From Acidobacteriota bacterium (lineage in GTDB: Bacteria > Acidobacteriota > Terriglobia > Acidiferrales > UBA7541): a DNA stretch of 64,000 nucleotides. Under the pieces are notes generated by a model. The model made no database searches. It saw only the letters and a list, made by a program, of their open reading frames with translations, and was not told the DNA's origin. The stretch spans positions 1-64,000 of the forward strand of contig JAJPIE010000044.1 of assembly GCA_021324935.1 (NCBI GenBank), read 5' to 3'. Each line of letters starts with the position of its first letter. The first letter of the stretch is position 1. The position numbers and the translations under genes are program-made. Below are positions 27,001-33,464 of the stretch, in pieces.

Positions 27001-28933
27001 CATATACTGGCTCGTTCGGGAAAGCGGCTCGCCTAAGCGCATCCTCCCCGTCTCCTCGCCCAGCTCCGGCGCTCCCGCGCCTTCCAGCTTCCCCTTCACC
27101 GTTATCCGCGAAGATCGCGTCGGATATTTCGCCGCCCTGCTCAACGGCGAAAATAACGACAATTTCTTCGGCCCCTCCGTCACCAGCGATCCCGTCGACC
27201 AGTCTTTGCTGGTCGCCCACTACGACGCCGCTTCCTCGCAGCCCGTCACTCTCGACGTCGCTCTTCAGGGCGTTACCGACGCGCAGGAACACCGCGTCTC
27301 CGTCCAGTTCAACGGCTCCAATGTCGGCGAAGTCGACTTCTACGGCATGGTCCCTGCCGCGCAAACCTTCTCCATCGATCCGTCCCTCCTCCTCAGTGGC
27401 TCCAACACCGTCACGCTCACCGCCCTCGAAGGCGACTTCGACGTCAGCGTCGTCAAATCCGTCGCCTTGCACTACCCGCACACCTACGCCGCCGATTCCG
27501 ATTGGCTCCGCGCCACGGCTCCTTCTGGCTCTAGCCTGCAAATTTCTGGTTTCTCGAATCCCCAGATTCGCGCGTTCGATATCTCCGATCCGCTCAACAT
27601 CGCTGAACTCCCCGGCAAAGTTTCCGCTGAAAACGGCTCCTATCAATTCGCCGTGACGCTGCCTCTCTCCGGCGCCACGCAGCGCACTATCCTGGCCTTT
27701 GCTTCCGACGCTGTTTCCGCTCCCGTTTCGCTTGCGCCTCACGCCCCCACGTTCCTCGACGACATGCGTTCCGGGGGCGACATCGTCATGATCGTGCATC
27801 CCGATTTCGTCTCCAGCCTCGCGCCACTGGTTCGCCTCCGCGAATCGCAAGGCCATCGCGTCCAGTTGGTCACCACCGAGCAGCTCTACGATGAATACAA
27901 CTTCGGCGAGCGCAGCCCCTTCGCCATGCGGGCTTTCCTCCAGGATGCCGTCTCCCACTGGAGCCGCAAGCCCCAATTCCTGCTCCTCGTCGGCGACGCT
28001 TCCTTCGATCCGCGCAATTATCTCGGCTTCGGCCAGACCGACTTCGTCCCCACGCGCATCATCGAAACCTCCGCCTTCAAGACCGCTTCCGACGACTGGT
28101 TCACCGACTTCCAGCAGACCGGCTTCGCCACCCTGCCCACCGGCCGCTTGCCCGTGAGCACCCCTGCCGAAGCGGATCTCGTCGTCTCCAAGATCGTCAA
28201 TTACGAGCAGCGCACTTCCGCCGGGGATTGGTCCTCGCAAGCTCTCTTCATTGCCGACCAGAACGTCGACACGAATTTCAGCAACGCCACTGCCGCCGCG
28301 GCCGTCAATCTCCCCTCCGCACTTTCCCCGAACCGGTTGCTCACCGACGGCCTCGATCAAGCCACCGCGCGTTCCCGGATCATCTCCGCGCTGAATAACG
28401 GTGCGCTTCTCGTCAATTACGACGGCCACGGAGCGGAGCAGCAATGGTCCTTCGCCGATCTCTTCGACAACAATGACGCGCAGGCCCTCACGAACGGCGG
28501 ACGCCTTCCCGTCTACCTCTTGATGGATTGCCTCAACGGCTTCTTTCAGGATGTATACGAGGAAAGTCTCGCCGAGGCCATCATTCTCGCCCCGAATGGC
28601 GGCGGCGTCGCCGTCTGGGCTTCCTCCGGCTTTACGGATCAGCCGCCGCAAGCCACCATGAATCAGGCGCTGCTCCATCAGTTCCAGTTGCATCCTGGAT
28701 CTCCCCTCGGGAAGTTGATTCTCGACGCCAAGTCCGGCACCACCGACAACGATGTCCGTCGCACCTGGATTCTCTTCGGCGATCCGGCGATGAAGTTCCA
28801 GTTCAGCGCCGCCGCGGCTGCCGCGTCATCCAGCACACAGCAAACGCCTCCAACCGCTTTTCCCGTGAAGTCCGCTCCGCCTCAGAAGTGCCGTGGGAAT
28901 CTTGTTTGCCTGCAGGAGAATTCACAACCATGA
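21041..28933 (+). CDS. Giant fusion: S24/S26 signal-peptidase-like domain, repeat stalk and gingipain-type (C25) peptidase
   Basis: A 2630-residue protein. Residues 1-125 are signal-peptidase-like: Q-G-A-S37-M-Q-P (nucleophile Ser), G-D-V-A-L-V, R-V-H75-R-L (His in place of the general-base Lys, as in SipW/archaeal types) and T-Q-G-D-A. A basic stretch and one hydrophobic helix (about 147-169, ending T-R-A-Q) look like an export signal. Outside follow three ~66-residue tandem repeats (about 193-392), DUF11 modules, a Gly-rich region (about 855-1160), four more DUF11 modules and a strand-rich domain. From about residue 2240 a C25 peptidase domain has N-Y-D-G-H2463-G and L-M-D-C2497-L-N-G as probable catalytic His and Cys. 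No start codon lies next to the helix, so this reads as a true fusion. It overlaps the HprK-like gene. Confidence 0.85.
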   Translation: MPTREVQLRKDSRLFSELCAALLRRGHRVQFRLQGASMQPNLLEGDDILIAPATSEELRPGDVALVDTPHGLRVHRLKNVTSGQIVTQGDAGLEPDPLCPRIIGRADAFSRGGKHYPLTSWRNRFLHPLATVSRRLRLAAQNRLRSISSFFFGAAALALLFAAPGTRAQNADLQLTQTASATAVDTNGTTQSLGTASTATWTGGVASFTFPTPLPSGVFLGTPLTPTGFTPSAYNVAATAITSVNYATGVVTVALPAQTTGTATTATWATGVATFTFPTPLPSLAVVGALLTTTGFTPATYNVTNAVITSVNTGTGDITVALSAQSLGTATAATHIATGGGRFQFTFPTPLPSNAIVNGKLTTTGFSPAAYNVTDATILAITAGAIQVAAATNPGNSTARGTGTVGPGNSTANGTATINPPATASTDGAGTVPTGYTYSEVVTNNSGTNVTSGTITVYMQTPANTIYESSAGTNWTCTTPAVGGTGPIICTYNAALAGGATASTLTLGFQIPSGVAYGTTIQSSATVTNSTFVDSVPSNNTSLSTLVVEPTTASDLALSMSVAPTPIFVSSNFTYTLQVQNLGQAAAPPSSNVLTDTLPAGLSGVSVNASSGWSCSGTSTINCSITSPMAAGTTSTITINATSPATATTLTNSATVSLSGDPNSANNSATAYTVVQPLACASPGRDGAGGTLTGIVNTYFPGTTANLASAATSVTLGAAQGATTPIAAGDLLLIIQMQAAAINSTNTSSYGDNSPGDPASGASSLGSSGLFEFVTATNSVPVTGGTLTFAATGPTGGLLNSYSHVSASSSGTTYTPQQTYQVIRVPQYSSATLSSGLVPLAWNGTVGGVLVLDVSSQLTLGGTGSLNTLGFRGGGAQLLTGPAIGGTDTPTDYVTTAPANNTTTAGANGSKGEGIAGTPRYVAPATITSTSSPTDFYGPSVRDSLPNGSSARGAPGNAGGGGTDGHPVNNDYNSGGGAGGNGGAGGQGGYGWNSMATTNTTDGGFGGAAFPASTSALVMGGGGGAGTTNNGTYCDYNAGTGTCTNSGNGTGIYSSGGNGGGIIIIHAGSVVGTGTITANGQNTLSTLNDSTGGGGAGGSILVFANSGTLSGLTVSANGGNGGYAWPTQAPVGFPGQRHGPGGGGGGGVIFLTSSPASATVSGGFNGYTDTVQDSYGATAGSPGVVATAHIITETPGTQSGAYCGSADLSVTNAGTPPVVAPGGTITYTQVVTNNGPLDAVNAVFSETIPANTTFLSLPNVAGWICTPLTVGATGTLTCTNPDLPKNASSTFTLSVTVNNSTSNGTQIVDVANVVSGTSDPNLTNNSATAVTTVGVLGNADLQVVNTASAPTTLAGGTVTMTAAVSNLGPSPASAVTFTETVPANTTVSTAFVPPVGWSCNSLPAGSVAGSVLTCTIASFPVSASATNFPLVLQVLAGTASGTVISADASVSSTTPDPNALNNESIATTIVATSGQSDLGVTSSASPNPVTQGNNISYTQVVSNNGPSTAASATFTDTIPTGTTLASFTPPPNWTCNSIPVGGTGTITCTLNVGHPLAVSGTVNFNLTVNVNLATTAGTTITNTANINVPCSSTTDPNCSNNSASTTVVVASPTQADLSIVKTAAPEPVTEFTNLTYTLVVSNNGPAVAQNVSVSDNIPSTTTYVSSYTPQGSCSTTAISVSTPYPSVLQLNCSLGSIGVGNQVVITVNVNAATFSSSSLTTNTATVSSTTGDPNLANNTSTAISTIQASTAVGLSSFNAYRRSDGSVVLEWHTHEESRNLGFHIYREDGSGRHRVDSSMIVGSALLLRNSRPQHAAKTYRWIDTQPAPGAIYWIEDVDINGTRTLHGPANIQSAAQAPASIEAPAVPAASLVPMRPRTVSASSLQPSIRSFLPRPASPASPPNSPLFTVVDHSAVKIGVDQEGWYSVPFTQLYAAGLDPNTDPHSLRLYAEGIEQPILFTGNLAPHSATAALEFYGTGIDTPFSGTRIYWLVRESGSPKRILPVSSPSSGAPAPSSFPFTVIREDRVGYFAALLNGENNDNFFGPSVTSDPVDQSLLVAHYDAASSQPVTLDVALQGVTDAQEHRVSVQFNGSNVGEVDFYGMVPAAQTFSIDPSLLLSGSNTVTLTALEGDFDVSVVKSVALHYPHTYAADSDWLRATAPSGSSLQISGFSNPQIRAFDISDPLNIAELPGKVSAENGSYQFAVTLPLSGATQRTILAFASDAVSAPVSLAPHAPTFLDDMRSGGDIVMIVHPDFVSSLAPLVRLRESQGHRVQLVTTEQLYDEYNFGERSPFAMRAFLQDAVSHWSRKPQFLLLVGDASFDPRNYLGFGQTDFVPTRIIETSAFKTASDDWFTDFQQTGFATLPTGRLPVSTPAEADLVVSKIVNYEQRTSAGDWSSQALFIADQNVDTNFSNATAAAAVNLPSALSPNRLLTDGLDQATARSRIISALNNGALLVNYDGHGAEQQWSFADLFDNNDAQALTNGGRLPVYLLMDCLNGFFQDVYEESLAEAIILAPNGGGVAVWASSGFTDQPPQATMNQALLHQFQLHPGSPLGKLILDAKSGTTDNDVRRTWILFGDPAMKFQFSAAAAAASSSTQQTPPTAFPVKSAPPQKCRGNLVCLQENSQP
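21617..22215 (+). repeat. Three tandem ~200-bp coding repeats in the giant protein
   Basis: Units start near 21617, 21820 and 22019. Each encodes about 66 residues with the shared pattern G-T-A-x-x-A-T, then F-x-F-P-T-P-L-P, then T-x-G-F-x-P-x-x-Y-N-V and a closing beta strand. They diverge at the DNA level, so they are old protein repeats rather than a recent array. Confidence 0.75.
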
Positions 28934-29664
28934 GGAATTGTCGAGTTGCAATCATGCTCGCACTCTTTGTTTCCTTGCTCTCCGGCGCCATCGTCTTCGC
29001 GCAAACGCCCAATGCGCCCCTGGGTCTGGTCGGCAATGCCAGGTCCGCTCACATCGGCAATTCACCCGTTTCCGATGGAGCAACGGTCTATTCCGGCGAT
29101 TTTCTCTCCACCGATAATGACGGCGCCATGCTCGTCCGCATTGGCTCGATCTCCGTCGAACTCCTAAGTGACTCGTCCGCCCACATCTATCGCGCGCCCT
29201 ATGGCGCCGTGCTGGAATTAAACAAAGGCAGCGTCGTCTATTCCACGCCGGGCGGCTCGGAAAACGTCGTCATTGTCGCTTCCGATGTTCGCGTCGTTCC
29301 CGCCGAACATCGCGCGGACTTCGGCCGTGTCACCATCGACGATCCCTGCAATGTCACCGTCGAAAGCCAGCGCGGCGAAGCCTCCGTCCGTGTCGCTTAC
29401 GAAACGAAAATCATCGAGGAAGGCAAGGCCTATCGCGTCCGTGCGGAAAATTCCATCAGCTATCGCAAATATCTGTCGCCGGAAGATACCGACTATCACC
29501 ACTACCATGAACACGCCCCCTGCGCCGCCGCGTATCAGACCATGAAGGGTCGTCCTCCTGTCGCCCCAGGCCAAAGCCGCTTCCTCTATGTAGCCATCGG
29601 TGCCACCGCCGGCCTCACCACCTTCGGCGTCATCAAGGCCCTCGAAAGTCCCTCCCGCCCGTAA
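28930..29664 (+). CDS. FecR-like exported protein
   Basis: A 244-residue protein that begins at an ATG overlapping the stop of the giant peptidase gene (ATGA), so they are co-translated. The signal peptide ends A-Q-T. The central domain resembles the FecR fold: 'VYSGDFLSTDNDGAMLVRIG' followed by 'LELNKGSVVYSTPGG' and 'VIVASDVRVVP'. After an acidic, His-rich stretch (D-Y-H-H-Y-H-E-H) the C-terminus has one hydrophobic helix ('FLYVAIGATAGLTTFGVI') and a short basic end. FecR domains sense or scaffold at the envelope; no sigma factor partner is nearby. It is the last gene of the peptide-modification operon. Confidence 0.75.
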   Translation: MRNCRVAIMLALFVSLLSGAIVFAQTPNAPLGLVGNARSAHIGNSPVSDGATVYSGDFLSTDNDGAMLVRIGSISVELLSDSSAHIYRAPYGAVLELNKGSVVYSTPGGSENVVIVASDVRVVPAEHRADFGRVTIDDPCNVTVESQRGEASVRVAYETKIIEEGKAYRVRAENSISYRKYLSPEDTDYHHYHEHAPCAAAYQTMKGRPPVAPGQSRFLYVAIGATAGLTTFGVIKALESPSRP

Positions 29665-29794
29665 AGGGTAGCTGGGCTTCAACCCGTGTTCTTCGCATTC
29701 TTCCCCTTCCCGGCTGAATTGGATGATTTTTCTTCCGCACCCGCTTCAGCCCATCCGGCCCTGTGGCTTTGAAATTCGACCATTGATCTCCGCA

Positions 29795-29824
29795 AAGAAA
29801 AATGGCCGATCGCTCGATCGGCCA
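29795..29824 (-). terminator. Intrinsic terminator of the pnt operon
   Basis: A perfect 10-bp stem TGGCCGATCG (29803-29812) / CGATCGGCCA (29815-29824) with a two-base spacer, which in RNA would open to a small loop. On the minus strand it is followed by TTTTTCTTT. It lies about 75 bases beyond the stop of pntB. Confidence 0.82.
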
Positions 29825-29899
29825 TCCCAAATACCCATGTGGCCCGGCCATTCCTGCCGGGTTGTTTGGACTCCATTTACAAGCCGCCCATCCGGCTTC

Positions 29900-31288
29900 T
29901 TAGTGCTCCCCCGCCAACTCTTTCACAATCGCTCCCACAAAGTTCTTCGCGTCTCCAAATAGCATCAACGTCTTGTCCATGTAATAGAGCGGGTTGTCGA
30001 TTCCCGCGAATCCCGCTCCCATGCTGCGCTTGATCACCATAACTGTGCGCGCCTTGTCCACGTCCAGAATTGGCATCCCGTAAATCGGGCTGCTCTGGTC
30101 TTCGCGCGCCGCCGGATTCGTCACGTCGTTCGCGCCGATGATCAGCGCCACGTCGGTCTGCGGAAAATCTCCGTTCACGTCGTCCATCTCCACCAGTTTG
30201 TCGTACGGAATATCCGCTTCCGCCAGTAGTACGTTCATGTGCCCCGGCATGCGTCCCGCCACCGGATGAATCGCGAACTTTACGTCCACGCCCCGCTTTG
30301 TCAGCGCATCATAGAGTTCGCGCACCTTGTGCTGCGCCTGCGCCACTGCCATGCCGTACCCCGGCGCGATGATCACCTTGTTCGCGCTCCCCAGAATCCC
30401 CGCCGCATCTTCCGCGGACGCGCTCCGCACCGTACGTTCCTCGGTTCCCTTCGCCGTCGCCACCTGCATCTGCCCGAACGCCCCGAACAGCACATTGGTG
30501 AACGACCGGTTCATTGCCTTGCACATGATCACGGACAGGATGAAGCCCGAAGCACCGTCCAGCGCGCCCGCCACCACCAGCACTTTGCTGTTCAGCACGA
30601 AACCCAGCAGCGCCGCCGAAAAGCCCGCGTAGGAGTTCAACAGCGATATCACCGTCGGCATATCCGCGCCGCCGATCGGCATCACCAGCAACACCCCGAA
30701 AAGCAGCGCCACGCCCACCATCGCTCCGAACAGGTGCGTGTATCCCGGATGAAACATCAGCACGATGATCATCGTCACGGCCGCGGCCAGCGTGGACAGG
30801 CTGACGATGTTCTGCCCCTTGTACACAATCGGCCGCTGCCGCAGGATTTCCTGCAGCTTTCCCGCCGCGATGATGCTGCCCGTAAACGTCAGCGACCCGA
30901 TCACCACTTCCAGACCGATTTCCGCCATCTCAAACTTCGACAAATTCGGCGTCCCAACGTAATACTCCGCAATCCCGATCAGCGCCGCCGATAACGCGCC
31001 AAACGCGTGGCTCAGCGCCGTTCGTTGCGGTACCGCCGTCATCTTCACCAGGCCCAGCGGTATGCCCACGCCCGCGCCGATGATCAGCACGATCAGGATC
31101 CATTTGTACTGCACCACCTGCGGATCGAACAGCGTCGCCACCACCGCCACTGCCGACGCAATCTCCGCAATCACCACCCCGCGCATCGCCGATGCCGGCG
31201 AATTCAGCCACTTCAGCGCCAGGATGAACCCCGCGACCGCGGCAATATAGCTGAAATCGATGAGCTGCTGCAGTGTGGCCGGGTTCAT
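29900..31288 (-). CDS. pntB: NAD(P) transhydrogenase subunit beta
   Basis: A 462-residue protein with about nine membrane helices (domain II part) and a C-terminal NADP(H)-binding domain III with V-I-I-A-P-G-Y-G-M-A-V-A-Q-A-Q and 'HPVAGRMPGHMNVLLAEA', both hallmark motifs. With the two alpha subunits it couples hydride transfer between NADH and NADP+ to proton movement across the cytoplasmic membrane, mainly supplying NADPH. Its start overlaps the stop of the preceding small subunit (ATGA), and a terminator follows. Confidence 0.96.
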   Translation of the reverse strand: MNPATLQQLIDFSYIAAVAGFILALKWLNSPASAMRGVVIAEIASAVAVVATLFDPQVVQYKWILIVLIIGAGVGIPLGLVKMTAVPQRTALSHAFGALSAALIGIAEYYVGTPNLSKFEMAEIGLEVVIGSLTFTGSIIAAGKLQEILRQRPIVYKGQNIVSLSTLAAAVTMIIVLMFHPGYTHLFGAMVGVALLFGVLLVMPIGGADMPTVISLLNSYAGFSAALLGFVLNSKVLVVAGALDGASGFILSVIMCKAMNRSFTNVLFGAFGQMQVATAKGTEERTVRSASAEDAAGILGSANKVIIAPGYGMAVAQAQHKVRELYDALTKRGVDVKFAIHPVAGRMPGHMNVLLAEADIPYDKLVEMDDVNGDFPQTDVALIIGANDVTNPAAREDQSSPIYGMPILDVDKARTVMVIKRSMGAGFAGIDNPLYYMDKTLMLFGDAKNFVGAIVKELAGEH

Positions 31289-31581
31289 GATTTCTTCGCC
31301 TTTGTGGTCTTGAACATGCTCAGCATCCGGTCTGTGATCAGAAAGCCGCCCACCATGTTGCTGAACGAAGCCCCCACCGCCACCAGCCCCAGAATCGTTG
31401 AAATCCTCGTCTCATGCCGTCCCGCGATGATGATTGCCGCGATCACCACGATCGCGTCCAGCGCGTTCGTCAGCGACATCAGCGGCGTGTGCAGCAGCGG
31501 CGATACCCGCTTGATCAGCTCAATTCCTAGGAACGCCGCCAAAACGAATACAAACAGGTTCGATATGAAATCCGCCGGCAT
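31285..31581 (-). CDS. pntA2: NAD(P) transhydrogenase subunit alpha, membrane part
   Basis: A 98-residue protein with three membrane helices, the separate alpha-2 subunit found in three-gene transhydrogenases. The 'HTPLMSLTNALDAIVVIAAI' region matches the conserved helix of the alpha subunit C-terminus. It overlaps pntB by four bases and lies ten bases after pntA1. In E. coli this part is fused to the NAD-binding domain. Confidence 0.92.
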   Translation of the reverse strand: MPADFISNLFVFVLAAFLGIELIKRVSPLLHTPLMSLTNALDAIVVIAAIIIAGRHETRISTILGLVAVGASFSNMVGGFLITDRMLSMFKTTKAKKS

Positions 31582-31591
31582 CCTCTCCTCC

Positions 31592-32764
31592 TTAATCCTT
31601 CGCCGCCAGCGCGGGCAGCCCGAAAAACTCCCGCACCCGCGCGTTTACCACTTGGCCGTCCTGCGTCACCATCGTTTCGCGCATGATCTCGTCCTGCATA
31701 TTCAATTGCACCTTTCCATCCTTCACCAGGTGCAGCAGGAACGCGCTGATGTTTTTCGCGAACATCTGGCTCGCGTGATACGGCACCGTTCCTGCCAGGT
31801 TGTATTCCCCGATGATCGTCACGTTGTGTTCCACGGTGATTTCATCCGGCTTCGTCAGCTCGCAGTTTCCTCCGCGTTCCGCCGCCAGGTCCACGATCAC
31901 CGAACCTGGCGCCATCCGCGCCACCATGTCTTTCGTCACCAGAACCGGCGACTTTTTCCCCGGGATCACCGCCGCCGTGATCACCACGTCGCTCTCCGCG
32001 ATCACGTTTCCCAGCAGTTCCCGCTGCTTCGCGTAAAAGCTCTCGTCCTGTGCTTTTCCGTAGCCGCGCGCGTCCTTCGCGTCCTTCGCCTCGATTGCCA
32101 GTTCCACGAATCGCCCGCCCAGGCTCTGCACCTGCTCTTTTGCCGCGGGCCTCATGTCGTATGCCGATGCCACGGCCCCCAGCCGTCGCGCTGTCGCGAT
32201 CGCCTGCAAGCCTGCTACGCCCGCGCCGATGATCAGCACGCGCGCGGGCGCAATCGTGCCCGCCGCCGTTGTCAGCATCGGGCACATCCGCGGCAGCGTA
32301 TCCGCCGCCAGCAGCACCGCCTTGTACCCGCAAATCGTCGCCATCGACGAAAGCACGTCCATGCTCTGCGCCCGCGTCGTCCGCGGCATCAGTTCCACCG
32401 CAAACGACGTCACGCCCCGCGCCGCAAGTTCCTCCAGTGTCTTCACCGCTCCCAGCGGCCGCAGGAAGCCCATCAGATATTGCCCCTTGCGGAAAAGCGG
32501 CAAATCCTCGCTTCCGGTCTTGTCGTTTGCCCCGTGACACAAAAATTGTACGAGGATGTCCGCCGCGCGAAAGATTTCCGCTCGCTGCGCCACCACCTTC
32601 GCGCCTTTTTCCTCGTACTCTTTGTCCGGATAGCCCGCGGCCAGCCCGGCGCCCGCTTCCACGTGTATTTCCAGCCCGGCCTTTTTCAGGCTCGGTATCA
32701 CCGCCGGAACCAGCCCAACGCGCCGCTCTTTCGGATAGATTTCTCGGGGTACACCGACGATCAT
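31592..32764 (-). CDS. pntA1: NAD(P) transhydrogenase subunit alpha, NAD-binding part
   Basis: A 390-residue soluble domain I protein related to alanine dehydrogenase. It begins M-I-V-G-V-P-R-E, has the Rossmann motif 'VLIIGAGVAGLQAIATARRL' and the catalytic-face signature R-P-A-A-K-E-Q-V-Q-S-L-G. It binds NAD(H) and contacts domain III of PntB. The ATG at 32764 is preceded by AAGGAGG. It is the first gene of the leftward pnt operon. Confidence 0.95.
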   Translation of the reverse strand: MIVGVPREIYPKERRVGLVPAVIPSLKKAGLEIHVEAGAGLAAGYPDKEYEEKGAKVVAQRAEIFRAADILVQFLCHGANDKTGSEDLPLFRKGQYLMGFLRPLGAVKTLEELAARGVTSFAVELMPRTTRAQSMDVLSSMATICGYKAVLLAADTLPRMCPMLTTAAGTIAPARVLIIGAGVAGLQAIATARRLGAVASAYDMRPAAKEQVQSLGGRFVELAIEAKDAKDARGYGKAQDESFYAKQRELLGNVIAESDVVITAAVIPGKKSPVLVTKDMVARMAPGSVIVDLAAERGGNCELTKPDEITVEHNVTIIGEYNLAGTVPYHASQMFAKNISAFLLHLVKDGKVQLNMQDEIMRETMVTQDGQVVNARVREFFGLPALAAKD

Positions 32765-32930
32765 GCACCCTCCTTCCTGAACATGGGAGTCCTCGCATGC
32801 CGGAGCTTTACTCCACCCTGACCCTCGAAGCGCTCCGGCATAAATTCGCGCCCTTCCTCGGGCTTCCGTCTCTGACGAACTGCTTCCTCTTGTCTTCCCT
32901 CACGCTGCATTGTCTGTTTTCGCCTCTCGG

Positions 32931-32953
32931 GTAGCGCGGGCTCGAGCCTGCGG
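32931..32953 (+). repeat. GTAG-headed palindromic repeat (REP-like)
   Basis: GTAG at 32931-32934 followed by the stem CGCGGGCT / AGCCTGCG (one G-T wobble). Same architecture as the copies at 33178, 41535, 41574, 43945, 56582 and 59136. Confidence 0.6.
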
Positions 32954-33177
32954 TCCTCGTGGCTATCCTGAAACGCAAACTCGTCTAACTCCGTGCGCTT
33001 GCACTCCTCGCCCCGGCTGGTCGATATCGGGCGGCCTTCTCAACTGGATTGCAAAATCGGGGACGGAGCGATTGCCCCTATTCTGGGAAAGGAGGCGGTC
33101 AGGTTGTAGCTGCGATCCACTCGCAACGCGCCACGTTTCATGGACACAGGGATTCTATCTCCATTCGGCCGTATTGT

Positions 33178-33277
33178 GTAGTGGTCGGTCTTTTTGTAGT
33201 GGCCGAACTTTGGATCGGCCCGAGCATTGACCGAATTCCAGCTCGGCTCTTGCATTGGCCGAACTTCGAATCGGCCG
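33178..33277 (+). repeat. Cluster of GTAG-type palindromic repeats
   Basis: Two GTAG heads (33178 and 33196). The second is followed by GGCCGA (33201-33206), an eight-base loop and TCGGCC (33215-33220). Two related units begin with GCATT in place of GTAGT, at about 33224 and 33252; the latter has the stem TTGGCCGA / TCGGCCGG. All four lie in one 100-base block. Confidence 0.65.
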
Positions 33278-33464
33278 GATTTCCTCGCTGCCATCGCGAC
33301 GGTAGGCCATTTCCGTTTCGCTGGCGCATCGTTGGGACACGCGCTCCGCGTTTCTGGGTGCGCAGTCTCCCGTGACACTCCTGCCTATGCCCTTTCAGCC
33401 CTGGCACCATGCTTCCGTTCGCCGCCGACCCAAATCCTCTTTTCTATTTTCCAATTTCGCTTTT

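Larger units (their letters stand above)
32765..33464. other. Intergenic region rich in GTAG-headed palindromes
   Basis: 700 bases with no credible gene. The right part (33178-33277) holds a cluster of GTAG-type palindromic repeats and a single copy is at 32931. The pnt promoter should lie within the first 150 bases, but I could not place it. Confidence 0.6.

Noticed and set aside
29843..29867. CCCGGC...GCCGGG-TTGTTT as plus-strand terminator of the FecR operon
   Set aside because: Short stem and an interrupted T-run; too weak to support, although something must end this operon.
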